Origin: Streptomyces xantholiticus
Lineage (GTDB): Bacteria; Actinomycetota; Actinomycetes; Streptomycetales; Streptomycetaceae
NCBI RefSeq assembly: GCF_014651015.1
Contig: NZ_BMWB01000038.1
Location: 1-51,824 of the forward strand
Direction of reading: 5' to 3'
DNA length: 51,824 nt
Shown in pieces: positions 25,745-34,783 of this stretch (its first letter is position 1; each line of letters starts with the position of its first letter). A program made the translations under genes and the position numbers. Under the pieces are notes generated by a model. That model saw only the letters and a list, made by a program, of their open reading frames with translations. It ran no database searches and was not told where the DNA came from.

Positions 25745-27147
25745 GACGCGCTCCGCCCGCTCGGGCCCGCCGGGTCCGGCAGGGCCTTCAGCGCGGATTC
25801 GGCCCGGCGCGCACCGACGGGCGAGAAACCGGGGTTCAGATCGAGCGCTGCACGCAGGTGGCGCGCGGCCTGTGTGTGGTCACCGAGGGCACGTTCGATC
25901 ATGCCCAGGTGGTAGAGGAACGACGCGTTGCGGTATCCGGGCGAGGGTGCCGTCGCCTTCCTCGCGTAGACGAGGGCCTCCCGGTCCCGGCCATTGACAT
26001 GGAGTGTCCATCCGAGCGCGTCCGCGGTGTGCACGGTCTCGCGGCGTTTCCACTCGGCGCGCGCCGAGGACAGTGCCTCGGCGGCATCTCCGTGGTCGGC
26101 GGCGACGAGGGCCGACTCCAGGTCAGTGGCAACACCGTTGGCGTCTGCCAGCCGCATCCATGTGCCGGCCAGCTCGTACTGCTGAGCGGCCTCGGTCCGG
26201 TCCCCGGCCACCTCGTGCAGCTCCCCGAGCGCTGCCACCCGCCCCGGCAGCGGCTGGCGCCTGGCGACCTCCTCGAGGGCTCTCAGCGCCTTGCGCTCCT
26301 CCCCTTGTGCGGCATATGTGCGCCCGCGCCCCTCCTGGGCCGGCAAGTGCTGCGGATCGGCGCGCAGTGCCTCGGCGAAGTGGTCGAGGGCCGGCTGGTA
26401 ACGGCCCTGGCTCCAGTCCAGTTGGCCGAGCGCGGTGGCGACGTACGCCCGGTCCGCCGAAGCCGTCGCGGACCTCAGGGCCCGCGTCAGCACACGTCTG
26501 GCTCCTTCCGTGTCGCCGCGCAGCTCGAGCACATACGCGTAGCGGGTGAAGATCGGGATGCCGGGGCGGCGGCGGTCGGCGAGTTGCACGGCCTGGTACG
26601 CCTCGTCATACCGCCCGAGTTCGACGAGCGCGTCGACCCGGCCGGCGAGTGCCCGCTCGCTGTACCCGTTCACCCGCAGAGCACGGTCCGCGAGGTCCAG
26701 CGCGGACGCGAAGTCGTGCCGGGCTGCGGCCAGCACGGCCTGCCCCGCGAGCGCGGCATCGTTCTCGGCGGCCGGACGCAGCTTCAGTGAACGCGCGAAC
26801 GCCTTCTCAGCCTTCGGATACCGCGTCGGATCACCACTGATCCTTGCCTGTTCGACGTACGCGACGCCGAGCGTCGCCCACCCGGCGGCGTCCTTGGGCT
26901 GCGCGTCGAGGTGCTTCTGCAGGGCAGCTGTTCCCCGCGCGAGATCGTCCGCCGGCAGCCGCTCCACGGGGACTCCCGCGGCGAGCACGGGCGCGCTCCG
27001 GGCCGGGCGAGCGGAGTCGGCGTCCGCACCGAGCGCCACCGAGACGGCGGTGAGTCCCAGGGCCACGGCCGCAACGGCGGCGATCCGCAGGTGCGGGCCG
27101 ATTCCCCGCTCACGCACTTGCGCGAGAAGCGGCTTCCGTACGGGCAT
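25741..27147 (-). CDS. TPR-repeat protein with N-terminal membrane anchor
   Basis: A 468-residue protein. A basic N-terminus is followed by one membrane helix (IAAVAAVALGLTAVSVALG), then about ten tetratricopeptide-like helical repeats, for example GWATLGVAYVEQARI, ALAGRVDALVELGRYDEAY and ATALGQLDWSQGRYQPALDH. TPR arrays bind partner proteins. ATG 27147 is preferred to an upstream TTG since AGGAAG lies 10 bases before it. It lies between DUF4331 and NicO genes and overlaps the latter, so it may hold the secreted DUF4331 protein near the transporter. That is inference from order. Confidence 0.88.
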   Translation of the reverse strand: MPVRKPLLAQVRERGIGPHLRIAAVAAVALGLTAVSVALGADADSARPARSAPVLAAGVPVERLPADDLARGTAALQKHLDAQPKDAAGWATLGVAYVEQARISGDPTRYPKAEKAFARSLKLRPAAENDAALAGQAVLAAARHDFASALDLADRALRVNGYSERALAGRVDALVELGRYDEAYQAVQLADRRRPGIPIFTRYAYVLELRGDTEGARRVLTRALRSATASADRAYVATALGQLDWSQGRYQPALDHFAEALRADPQHLPAQEGRGRTYAAQGEERKALRALEEVARRQPLPGRVAALGELHEVAGDRTEAAQQYELAGTWMRLADANGVATDLESALVAADHGDAAEALSSARAEWKRRETVHTADALGWTLHVNGRDREALVYARKATAPSPGYRNASFLYHLGMIERALGDHTQAARHLRAALDLNPGFSPVGARRAESALKALPDPAGPSGRSAS

Positions 27148-27183
27148 GTGTGTCAACTTCCTCGGTCCGGTCGAAACAAAGGT

Positions 27184-27224
27184 GGCCCGGCGCCGCCGCG
27201 GGGAACGGACGGCGCCGCCGGGCC
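27184..27224 (-). terminator. Hairpin between the DUF4331 and TPR genes
   Basis: GGCCCGGCG (27184-27192) pairs with CGCCGGGCC (27216-27224), with further GC pairing inside. It lies 28 bases after the DUF4331 stop and may attenuate rather than end transcription into the TPR gene. Confidence 0.5.
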
Positions 27225-27251
27225 GTTCGGGGTGGCCTGTGTCCCGTCGGG

Positions 27252-28790
27252 TCAGCCGAGCCAGGAGCGGCTCGCGGTGCGGCGGCGCGATCGCAGCCAG
27301 AAGGCTCCGAGCCCGGCCACCAGCAGGGCTCCGGCGCCTCCAGCGGCCAGCACGGTGCTGTCGCTCAACGATCCGGTGAGGCCGGAGGCTCCACCCGTCA
27401 GGCCGGTGGCGCTCTTCGTGTCGGCGCCGGCAGCTGCCCGGGTGTCCGACCCGGAGGCAGGCAGGGCGACGTAGGGGAAGGAGTGACCGAACTCCTTGTC
27501 GTTGGCGTCCACTGCATCGCCCAAGTCGTTCTTCGAACCGACGAGTTCGCCCTCGACGACCTGGAGCGCGATGTCGAGTACGTCGTCCGTCAGACGTCGC
27601 CCGTTGGGGAAGCCCGCGTTGTCGCTGTCCAGCACGCCCAAGCGCTTCGGCTCACCCGTCGGCTTGACTGCCGTGTTCAGCCGCAGCATCTCGGACGGTG
27701 TACCGCCGGGCGGCTGGTTGACGTCCTTGATGCCGGTGAGGAACACCGAGACGAGGTCCTGGCGCGGCTCGGCCGGAGCCTTGATCTTGTAGATCGCCTC
27801 GATGAGCTTCGGCAGCTCGGGCTCGGTGACATTCTTCAGGAAGTCACCGTCGTTCTCGGGCGACGAGGCGTTGAACTTGTCCTTGTCCTTGACCGGGTTG
27901 ACCACCTCGTTGACCAGCGGCATGCCGAGCCGCGACACCTGGGTCCAGTGCCCTTCGGCGTTCTGGCGCTCCGTCGTCGAGTAGATGCCGATGACCGGCT
28001 GAGCCTCGGACTCCCGCAGAAAGGCGTTCGGAACCTGCAGGGCGATCGTGTTGACGTTGTAACCCCGAAGCGTGTCGTTGCCGACCTCCGACAGGTCGCC
28101 GCCATACAGCAGGTCGAAGACGCGCAGGTCGAGGAAGAACGGGTCGTCGGCCTGGCCTGCGAAGGTCTTCAGCCCGCCCGGGATCTCGTGGACGGCCTGG
28201 TCGCGCAGCTTCTGGTAGTCGGGCATGGACGCCTTGCCGACGTTCGCGGGAGCCGTCGGCAAGTGCTTGGCGAGTTGGTGCGAGGAGATCGCCTTGCCGT
28301 GCTCCAGCCGCAGGAGCTCGATGTCGTAGGTCTGGGTGAAGTTGAGGTCGGGGTCGTCCAGGCTCTCCACGACACCCGTGTTGTGCAGGAAGGTGTTCTC
28401 GTTCTTTCGGTGGTCCTTGAACGTGTACCGGTACAGCAGATCGTCCTGCGCGTCACCGTCGCTGTCGACGTGGATGCTGTAGCGGGCGTCTCCTGCGAAC
28501 GGGAAGAAGTTCGGGCCGCCCGCAGGCTCCTGGAACGGCAGCCAGTTCGCCACGATCGTCGTCGTGTCGGGATGGTCCGGGCTGACGAAGGCGTACACGT
28601 CCGTGTTGTCAAACTGCGGCTGCCCCGATATCAACGGGGCCTCCCGGTGGCTCGATGCCGTGGCGCTCTGTGGCTGGAGCATCGCCGCACCAGCGGCCGA
28701 TAGCCCGGCCGCGGCCAGCGCCCCGCAGGTGACCAGGGCAACGCTCCTGCGTGTCGGTCGGGGCCACCGGCCCCAGCTGATTGGCGTCAT
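27252..28790 (-). CDS. DUF4331 secreted, membrane-anchored protein
   Basis: A 512-residue exported protein. The signal sequence holds twin arginines (RPTRRSVALVTCGALAAAG), possibly Tat. The mature start SSHREAPLISGQPQFDNTDV and AFVSPDHPDTTTIVANWLPF are hallmark DUF4331 motifs. The last 80 residues form a flexible Ala/Gly/Ser/Thr region, a membrane helix (GGAGALLVAGLGAFWL) and a basic tail RSRRRTASRSW, a wall/membrane anchor like those of coelichelin-type surface proteins. The family's biochemical role is not known; in other bacteria it sits with HupE/UreJ, NicO and TPR genes. AAGGACGAAGG precedes the ATG. Confidence 0.88.
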   Translation of the reverse strand: MTPISWGRWPRPTRRSVALVTCGALAAAGLSAAGAAMLQPQSATASSHREAPLISGQPQFDNTDVYAFVSPDHPDTTTIVANWLPFQEPAGGPNFFPFAGDARYSIHVDSDGDAQDDLLYRYTFKDHRKNENTFLHNTGVVESLDDPDLNFTQTYDIELLRLEHGKAISSHQLAKHLPTAPANVGKASMPDYQKLRDQAVHEIPGGLKTFAGQADDPFFLDLRVFDLLYGGDLSEVGNDTLRGYNVNTIALQVPNAFLRESEAQPVIGIYSTTERQNAEGHWTQVSRLGMPLVNEVVNPVKDKDKFNASSPENDGDFLKNVTEPELPKLIEAIYKIKAPAEPRQDLVSVFLTGIKDVNQPPGGTPSEMLRLNTAVKPTGEPKRLGVLDSDNAGFPNGRRLTDDVLDIALQVVEGELVGSKNDLGDAVDANDKEFGHSFPYVALPASGSDTRAAAGADTKSATGLTGGASGLTGSLSDSTVLAAGGAGALLVAGLGAFWLRSRRRTASRSWLG

Positions 28791-29306
28791 TGCCTTCGTC
28801 CTTCGTCCGACTTCCGGTCCGACCCGGTTGTACGTCCAGTACGTGCGCGACCGCCGTCTTGCTCGGTCTTGATCGCCACTACTTCCGCGCGTTGCGTCTC
28901 CGGACGGGTGTGGGCGGCATCACCCCGGTGACAGTCAGGGCGGGCATCCGCGCAGGTCGGGCCCTGTGCGACAAGGGTGGGGCGGCAGGCTGTGGGGAGA
29001 CGGTGTGTCGGATTGCTCACACACGCAAGAAAGTTCGCCACGGCGGCCGAGGGCGACGGAAGGCCCCCGCGGTCGCCTTGGCGTGGGCCGCCCAGCATCA
29101 TCGCCGGCCGTGATCTTCGCCTATGAGAGCGACTTGTCGAAGCCGGCGACCACGACGTCGGTCATTGAAAGGGGGCTCCCCTCGAAGATCTCCTCTGTGC
29201 GCCGGGCTTCTGCGACGTTGTAGCCAGGTAGACGACTTGTCCCGGCTCGACACAGGCCGGCCGCATCGTGCCGGCTCCCGGGTCGGGGGTGCCGGATAGG
29301 CCACTG
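28791..29306. other. Intergenic region with one unidentified minus-strand fragment
   Basis: The DUF4331 promoter should lie here. At 29121-29250 the minus strand reads GYNVAEARRTEEIFEGSPLS MTDVVVAGFDKSLS then TAG, which has good protein composition but no start and no recognised family; it is probably the tail of a lost gene abutting the ferredoxin-reductase fragment. Confidence 0.35.
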
Positions 29307-29865
29307 CCCACATGCCGACGCGGTCATCGTCGGGGTCGGCATCACCCCCAACACCCAACTCGCCGACGCCGCCGGCCTGGAAGTCGACAACGGCGTCCTC
29401 GTCGACGCCCGGTTGCGTACCTCGCACCCGGACATCCACGCCGCCGGCGACGTCGCCAACGCCTTTCATCCGTTGCTCGGGAAACACATCCGTGTCGAGC
29501 ACCGGGCCAACGCCGTCAATCAGCCGCACGTCGCAGCCAAAGCGATGCTCGGCCAGGACGTGGCCTACGACCGCGTTCCGTACTTCTTCACCGACCAGTA
29601 CGACCTGGGCATGGAGTACACCGGCTACGTCGAACCCGGCGGCTACGACCAGGTCGTCTTCCGTGGGCGGAGGGACACCCGCGAGTTCATCGCCTTCTGG
29701 CTCGCCGAGGGGCGGGTGCTGGCCGGGATGAACGTCAACGTCTGGGACGTCACCGACCCGATCCGCGACCTCGTGACCTCCCGGCGCCCGGTCGACGCGA
29801 AGAGGCTCGCCGACTCCGACGTTCCCCTGGCACACCTTCTCGGACGCCCAGACACGACCGCATGA
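29307..29865 (+). pseudogene. Ferredoxin-type NAD(P)H reductase, 3' half
   Basis: The open frame begins abruptly with ADAVIVGVGITPNTQLADAA and continues LRTSHPDIHAAGDVANAFHP, the second FAD-binding motif of rhodocoxin/putidaredoxin-type reductases, then the C-terminal dimerisation domain (FFTDQYDLGMEYTGYV, FRGRRDTREFIAFWLAEGRV). About 186 of some 400 residues remain and the first FAD and NAD domains are missing. The frame itself is clean to the TGA, so the truncation is a recent rearrangement near 29300. Confidence 0.8.
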
Positions 29866-29949
29866 TTCGGAGAAGTGCTGTTTGGAGGCCCTCCCACCGG
29901 CCCGGACCATCGCCGCTGAGGCACCTGTCGGCGACTCAGCGGTCGCGTG

Positions 29950-30378
29950 TCATGTCACTTCTTCAAGCTGTCCTGTAGCGACGTCGAGGACGAACCCGCG
30001 TACGGATTCGCGGTGAGGAAGGTAGGGACTCGCCTTGATGCGGCTGATGGACCGACGTACGTCGACCTCCACGTCATGGAAGGATTCGGGGTAGGTCAGC
30101 ATTCGGCAGTCGGTGTGATGGATGAGGATGATCTCGTTCGTTCCCAGCAATTGCTGGCTCACCGCCAGCGATCGGATGACATCGTCCGTGACCACGCCCC
30201 CTGCGTTGCGAATCACGCTGGCCTCGCCATCTTTCAGGCCGAGGAGGGCGTAGATGTTCAGCCTCGCATCCATGCAGGCCACTACGGCTACTTGCTGGGA
30301 GAGTTCCATCGGGAGGGGGCCGGTGAAGCGAGAGGCATACGCCCGATTGTTCGCGAGGTACTGCTCGGTGACCGACAT
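29950..30378 (-). CDS. Beta-carbonic anhydrase, internally shortened
   Basis: A 142-residue enzyme of the small actinobacterial beta-class. Zinc ligands and the catalytic dyad are visible: C35-M-D37-A-R39, then HHTDC with H88 and C91, and VIRNAGG at residue 55. ATG 30378 is chosen since GGGAAAGG lies 9 bases upstream and the family starts with this MSVTEQYLANN segment. Relatives are about 163 residues; here the region after DCRMLT jumps directly to ESFHDVEVDVRRSI, so about 20 residues are missing in frame. The enzyme would hydrate CO2 to bicarbonate if the deletion is tolerated. Confidence 0.85.
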   Translation of the reverse strand: MSVTEQYLANNRAYASRFTGPLPMELSQQVAVVACMDARLNIYALLGLKDGEASVIRNAGGVVTDDVIRSLAVSQQLLGTNEIILIHHTDCRMLTYPESFHDVEVDVRRSISRIKASPYLPHRESVRGFVLDVATGQLEEVT

Positions 30379-30701
30379 CTTCGCTGCCTTTCCCGCAAGG
30401 GTCTTGGCACGAATGGGCGCTGACGCAGGCTTCTTCGGCTTTGCGCAGCCACGCGCCCGGCGTGAAGAGCTGTGCCAGCGGCCTGCCGGCCGGGCCACAG
30501 CCTGGGCGAGCACTGTGTTCCTCACTTCGATGGTCGCCCCGAATACGCCCGCATACGACCTGCGCCACTTTTAAGGTCGCGGGACCAGGTGCGGGACCGC
30601 GTGTTCCAGGCGGGCTGCACACACGGCACCAACCAGGGTTGTGCTGTCCCCACGGAGCCCGTCGCTTTGCGGCGGCGGGGGGGCCGGGGGAGCCTGGAGA
30701 G
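30379..30701. other. Divergent promoter region
   Basis: It lies between the carbonic anhydrase (minus) and the phosphatase (plus). The carbonic anhydrase frame stays open upstream to about 30525 but that extension is basic and unlike the family, so it is taken as non-coding. No other structure is evident. Confidence 0.4.
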
Positions 30702-31845
30702 GTGATACGTCGGCGGCGTGTGGGGGCCCGTACGCCCGACGCTCCGCTGCCGTTGCGCGCCGAGAGCGCCGGGCCGTCTCCCAGAGGTGGCATCAAGGCC
30801 CCGCTGGCCTACGTGGTGGCAGCGACCGTACCGGTCGTGCTGCTGGAGTTGACGATTGACGACCGCACGGTGCGGCTCATCCCCCTGCTGATCCTGCTTC
30901 CCGCCTTTCCGGCGATGGTCGGCACAGTGCGCCAGACCGCCTGCGCGGTGGGCTGGGTTTTGATCGTCATCACCGCAGTTCTGATGTACCGGCCGCTCCC
31001 TTCATCGTACGACTACGGGATCATCATGGTGCTGGCCTGCGTGCTCGGCGTGCTGTGCGTGGTGACCTGCCACTGGCGGATCAGGCGGGAACGCGAACTG
31101 CTGCGCGTCCGGTCCACGGCTGTCGCTCTCCAACGGCAGATGCTGCGGCCCCTGCCGATCCTCACCGACCGGGTGATCGTCGACGGCCTGTACCTGCCGG
31201 TGGAGGCGGACAGGCTGGTGGGTGGAGACGTCTACGAGGTGGTGGCATCGCCGTACGGCACGCGGCTGCTCTTCGGCGATGTCCAGGGCAAGGGACTGCC
31301 GGCGATCGGAACCGCCTTCGCGGTCCTCAGCGCTTTCCGCGAGGCCGCTCTGCGTGAGCCGACCCTTACCGCGCTCGTCGACGACCTGGAACAAGCTGTC
31401 GTCCGGCACAACGCCTTTGCCCAGCAGGCCGGCGAACCCGAGCGATTCGTCACCGCTCTCGTCCTGGGCATCGACACCTCGGCCGAGACGCAGGCCGTCA
31501 ACTGCGGCCCTCTTCCGCCCTACCTGTTGAAAGCCGGCCCGGTCGCCCCCGTTCCACTCGGCGACCCGGGCGTTCCGCTGGGTGTTGCCGACCTCTCTGC
31601 CGAACCCAGGACCGTCGCATGGTTCCCCTTCCCTCCGGGTGCCACCCTCATCAGCTGCAGCGATGGTGTCACCGAGGCCCGCGACGCCACCGGCGCCTTC
31701 TATCCCCTCGCAGAGCGCTTGGGGGGCCTGGGCGAACATCTCCCCCTGGGAAGTCGCCGATCACCTGAGCGAAGACCTCAGCCGCCACACCGCCGGAGAA
31801 CACCGGGACGACATCACCGCGCTCGTGGTCCGCAGGACGGACTGA
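30702..31845 (+). CDS. Membrane SpoIIE/RsbU-type PP2C phosphatase, frameshift in G run
   Basis: From GTG 30702 the protein has an N-terminal block of four hydrophobic helices (LAYVVAATVPVVLLELTI to VLACVLGVLCVVTCHW), a linker helix, and a SpoIIE catalytic domain with GGDVYEVVASPYGTRLLFGD, VQGKGLPAIGTAFAVL and SCSDGVTEARDATGAFYP, which hold the metal-binding Asp residues. Near 31727 a run of six G shifts the frame; with five G the end would read GAWANISPWEVADHLSEDL and HRDDITALVVRRTD (the final catalytic DD motif), stopping at 31845. Such phosphatases act on anti-sigma-factor antagonists. It precedes the stress-protein operon. Confidence 0.8.
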
Positions 31846-31893
31846 ACGGCCGCTCACCGCAAGCACCCGACACTCGGCTTGGAGGCACCCACT

Positions 31894-32361
31894 ATGACGA
31901 ACGTCGCCCGTCCTGCACCTGTCGTGGTCGGCACCGACGGCTCTCCCGCCTCCGGGCCGGCCCTGCGCTTCGCCCTTCAGGAGGCACAGTTGCGCCAGAC
32001 CGGTCTCCGCGCCGTCTGCGCCTACGACTTCACCAGCAGGTACAGCGCACTCCCGTGGCCTGATGCCGCCGGTTTCCATGATCTGGACACACAGCTGCGC
32101 GACACCACGTGGGAGGCGGTCAACAAGGCGCTGGACGAGGCTCGGAAGCAGGTCGGCGGCGCGTCGGTGGAGATCGAGATCAGAGCGGAGAAGGGCCGTC
32201 CGTCGCAGGTCCTGCTGGACGCGAGCGAAGACGCCTGCATCGTGGTGGTCGGCAGCCGCGGCTCCGGTGCGTGGGGGCGCCTCACCCTGGGCTCCACCAG
32301 CACCGAGGTCGTGCACAACGCCCAGCTCCCGGTTGTCGTCGTGCCCGGCGCCCCGTCGTGA
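31894..32361 (+). CDS. Universal stress protein (UspA family)
   Basis: A 155-residue single-domain Usp. The start PVVVGTDGSPASGPALRFAL holds the ATP-site Asp, and the C-terminal VVVGSRGSGAWGRLTLGSTS is the G-x2-G-x9-G-S/T nucleotide motif, so it should bind ATP. ATG 31894 is used because GGAGG lies 8 bases upstream. Its TGA overlaps the GTG of the GH15 gene (GTGA). The operon with a glycoside hydrolase and a nearby phosphatase suggests a stress or dormancy role. Confidence 0.92.
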   Translation: MTNVARPAPVVVGTDGSPASGPALRFALQEAQLRQTGLRAVCAYDFTSRYSALPWPDAAGFHDLDTQLRDTTWEAVNKALDEARKQVGGASVEIEIRAEKGRPSQVLLDASEDACIVVVGSRGSGAWGRLTLGSTSTEVVHNAQLPVVVVPGAPS

Positions 32362-34175
32362 GTGACTCCGCCGTCGCCGCACCGGTACGGACGGACGGCT
32401 ACGCGGCGTTGCGGGACTACGCGGTGATCGGGGACGGCCGCTCTGTCGCGCTCATCGCCTGTGACGGAGCGGTGGACTGGCTGAGCTGGCCGGACCTGGA
32501 CTCTCCGACCCTGTTCGCCGCCGTCCTCGACCAGGCCCGCGGCGGCAGATTCACCCTGCGGCCCGAGGTGCCGTACACCGCGGCCCGACGCTATCTGCCC
32601 GGTACCAACGTGCTGGAGACGACCTTCACCACCGCAGGCGGCACGGTCCGGGTCACCGACGCGCTGACTCTGTCCGACACCGCATCCCTGACGCCCGGAC
32701 GCGAGCTGGTCCGACGCATCGAGGGCCTTGCGGGCAGCGTGCCGATGGGCTGGAGCGTCCAGCCCCGCTTCGCCTACGGCGCCCGCGCACCGCATCTGGC
32801 GCGCCGTGCGGGCGTACCGGTGGCCACCTGCGGCGCCGAAGCGGTCGCGATCTGCGCCTGGCACGCCGGCCAACCGCAGTACACGGCCGACTCCGTCACC
32901 GGCCACTTCCGGACCGAATCCGGTACCCGGGCGCTGATCGCATTGCCGTACGCATACCAAGAACCACTGGTTCTGCCCCCACGCGCCGAGTGCGAGGCCC
33001 GCCTGGACCACACCGCTGCCACCTGGCGGCAGTGGTCGGACGACCGCACCTACACCGGACCGTGGCGTGAAGCGGTACTGCGCAGCGCCCTCGCGCTCAA
33101 GCTTCTGGTCTTTGCCCCTTCCGGCGCGGTCGCCGCCGCCGCAACCTGTTCGCTGCCCGAGGAGCTGGGCGGGGAACGCAACTGGGACTACCGCTTCAGC
33201 TGGATCCGCGACTCCGCCTTCACCCTGGACGCCTTCCTCAAGCTGGGCTGCGCACCGGAAGCCACCAGCTACCTCTGGTGGCTCATGCATGCCTCCCAGC
33301 TCACCCACCCCCGCCTGCACGTCCTGTACCGCCTCAGCGGCGGCACCCGAGCCCCCGAACGAACCCTGCCCCTCTCGGGCTACCGCGGCTCGTCACCCGT
33401 ACGCGTGGGTAATGCGGCTGCCGGACAGCTCCAGCTGGACACCTACGGGGAACTGCTGCAGACCGCCTGGCTCTACACCACCGCAGGCCATCGTCTCGAC
33501 GCCGACGTCGCGCGCCGGCTGGCGGAGATCGCCGACTTCATCTGCACCACCTGGCGACAGCCCGACGCCGGCATCTGGGAGGTCCGCAGCGCCCCGGAAC
33601 ACTTCACCCAATCCAAGATGATGTGCTGGATCGCCCTCGACCGCGCCCTCGACCTGGCCGGCCGGCAGCTGATTCCGGCCCGGCACGCCGCCCGCTGGCA
33701 CGAAGAGCGTCAGGCCGTCGCCGACTTCGTCGAGACCCGCTGCTTCAGCGAGCGGATGAACAGCCATACGCGCTCGGCCGGCAGCGACGATGTGGACGCA
33801 AGCCTCCTGCTCGGCCTGCTGCACGGCTACCGCCCGAGCGACGACCGACGCATGAGCGGCACCGTGTCCGCCGTCCAGGAAACCCTCCGAGCAGGCCCAT
33901 ACGTCAACCGCTACCTCGGCCCCGACGGCCTGTCCGGCAGTGAAGGCGCCTTCCTCGCCTGCTCCTTCTGGCTCGCCGAGGCCCTCGCACGATGCGGCCG
34001 CACCGAGGAAGCCGTTTCCCTCATGGACCAGCTCGTGGCCCTCGGCAACGACGTCGGCCTCTACAGCGAAGAAATCGACCCCGCTTCGGGTGCCTTCCTC
34101 GGCAACCTGCCCCAGGGTCTGACCCATCTGGCACTGATCAGCGCCGCCTGCGCCATCGGAGAGGCCACACGATGA
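32358..34175 (+). CDS. GH15 family glucoamylase/trehalase-type enzyme (copy 1)
   Basis: A 605-residue cytosolic enzyme without signal peptide. The N-terminal part holds YAVIGDGRSVALIACDGAVD and SWPDLDSPTLFAAVLD, the beta-sandwich domain. The (alpha/alpha)6 barrel holds LPEELGGERNWDYRFSWIRD (general-acid region), WRQPDAGIWEVRS and SEEIDPASGAFLGNLPQGLT (catalytic base region). In actinomycetes such proteins are often trehalases, otherwise glucoamylases or dextranases; sequence alone does not decide. GTG 32358 overlaps the Usp stop and the TGA overlaps the next ATG, so three genes form a tight operon. A paralogue of similar length lies at 40104. Confidence 0.92.
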   Translation: MSDSAVAAPVRTDGYAALRDYAVIGDGRSVALIACDGAVDWLSWPDLDSPTLFAAVLDQARGGRFTLRPEVPYTAARRYLPGTNVLETTFTTAGGTVRVTDALTLSDTASLTPGRELVRRIEGLAGSVPMGWSVQPRFAYGARAPHLARRAGVPVATCGAEAVAICAWHAGQPQYTADSVTGHFRTESGTRALIALPYAYQEPLVLPPRAECEARLDHTAATWRQWSDDRTYTGPWREAVLRSALALKLLVFAPSGAVAAAATCSLPEELGGERNWDYRFSWIRDSAFTLDAFLKLGCAPEATSYLWWLMHASQLTHPRLHVLYRLSGGTRAPERTLPLSGYRGSSPVRVGNAAAGQLQLDTYGELLQTAWLYTTAGHRLDADVARRLAEIADFICTTWRQPDAGIWEVRSAPEHFTQSKMMCWIALDRALDLAGRQLIPARHAARWHEERQAVADFVETRCFSERMNSHTRSAGSDDVDASLLLGLLHGYRPSDDRRMSGTVSAVQETLRAGPYVNRYLGPDGLSGSEGAFLACSFWLAEALARCGRTEEAVSLMDQLVALGNDVGLYSEEIDPASGAFLGNLPQGLTHLALISAACAIGEATR

Positions 34176-34654
34176 GCATCTGGGCCGCGCTGGCAGGCGG
34201 ATTCGTCGGCACCCTCATCCTCACCACCGGCCTGCGGGCCGCCAACACCTTCAACCTCACCCGCATCGATCTGCCATTCCTGCTCGGCACCGCCTTCACC
34301 GGCGACCGCACCCGCGCCAAAGCCATCGGCTACAGCGCACACTTCATCAACGGCCTGATCTTCGCCCTGCTCTACTACGCGGTCTTCGCCGCCATCGACT
34401 ACAGCAGCTGGTGGCTCGGCACCGTCTTCGGCCTCGTCCACGGCCTCTTCGCCGCCACCGCCCTGGTCAACATCCTGCTTCCCCTCGTCCACCCCCGCAT
34501 GGGCACCTCCCAGACCAGCGCCCCCGACGTCGCACTGCTCGAACCACCCGGCTTCCTCATGCTCAACTACGGACGCGGCACACCCACCGTCACCCTCGCC
34601 GCGCACCTCGCCTACGGCACCATCGTGGGAGGGTTCCTCACCTGGCCGAGCTGA
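34172..34654 (+). CDS. Four-helix integral membrane protein
   Basis: A 160-residue protein starting in the ATGA overlap with the GH15 stop. Hydrophobic helices lie at about residues 5-22, 55-75, 82-105 and 138-155, with a conserved-looking segment LVHPRMGTSQTSAPDVALLE before the last. No catalytic motif is seen and the family is not recognised by name. Tight coupling to Usp and GH15 genes implies a shared function, possibly in membrane stress. Confidence 0.8.
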   Translation: MSIWAALAGGFVGTLILTTGLRAANTFNLTRIDLPFLLGTAFTGDRTRAKAIGYSAHFINGLIFALLYYAVFAAIDYSSWWLGTVFGLVHGLFAATALVNILLPLVHPRMGTSQTSAPDVALLEPPGFLMLNYGRGTPTVTLAAHLAYGTIVGGFLTWPS

Positions 34655-34783
34655 CCACTCGGCCAGCGCCGTTCAGGGGCCCCGAGGCTGACTCCAGCGG
34701 GCCCAACGCGGGGCGGGTAGCGTGGAATCAGGACGACCAACCCGCACAGACAAGCCCCGTTCGCGGTCGAAGGCGGAAGGCCC

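Noticed and set aside
30441..32063. Phosphatase frame extended at both ends to 540 residues
   Set aside because: The upstream part overlaps the carbonic anhydrase on the other strand and lacks family similarity. The tail after the six-G run is out of the true frame.
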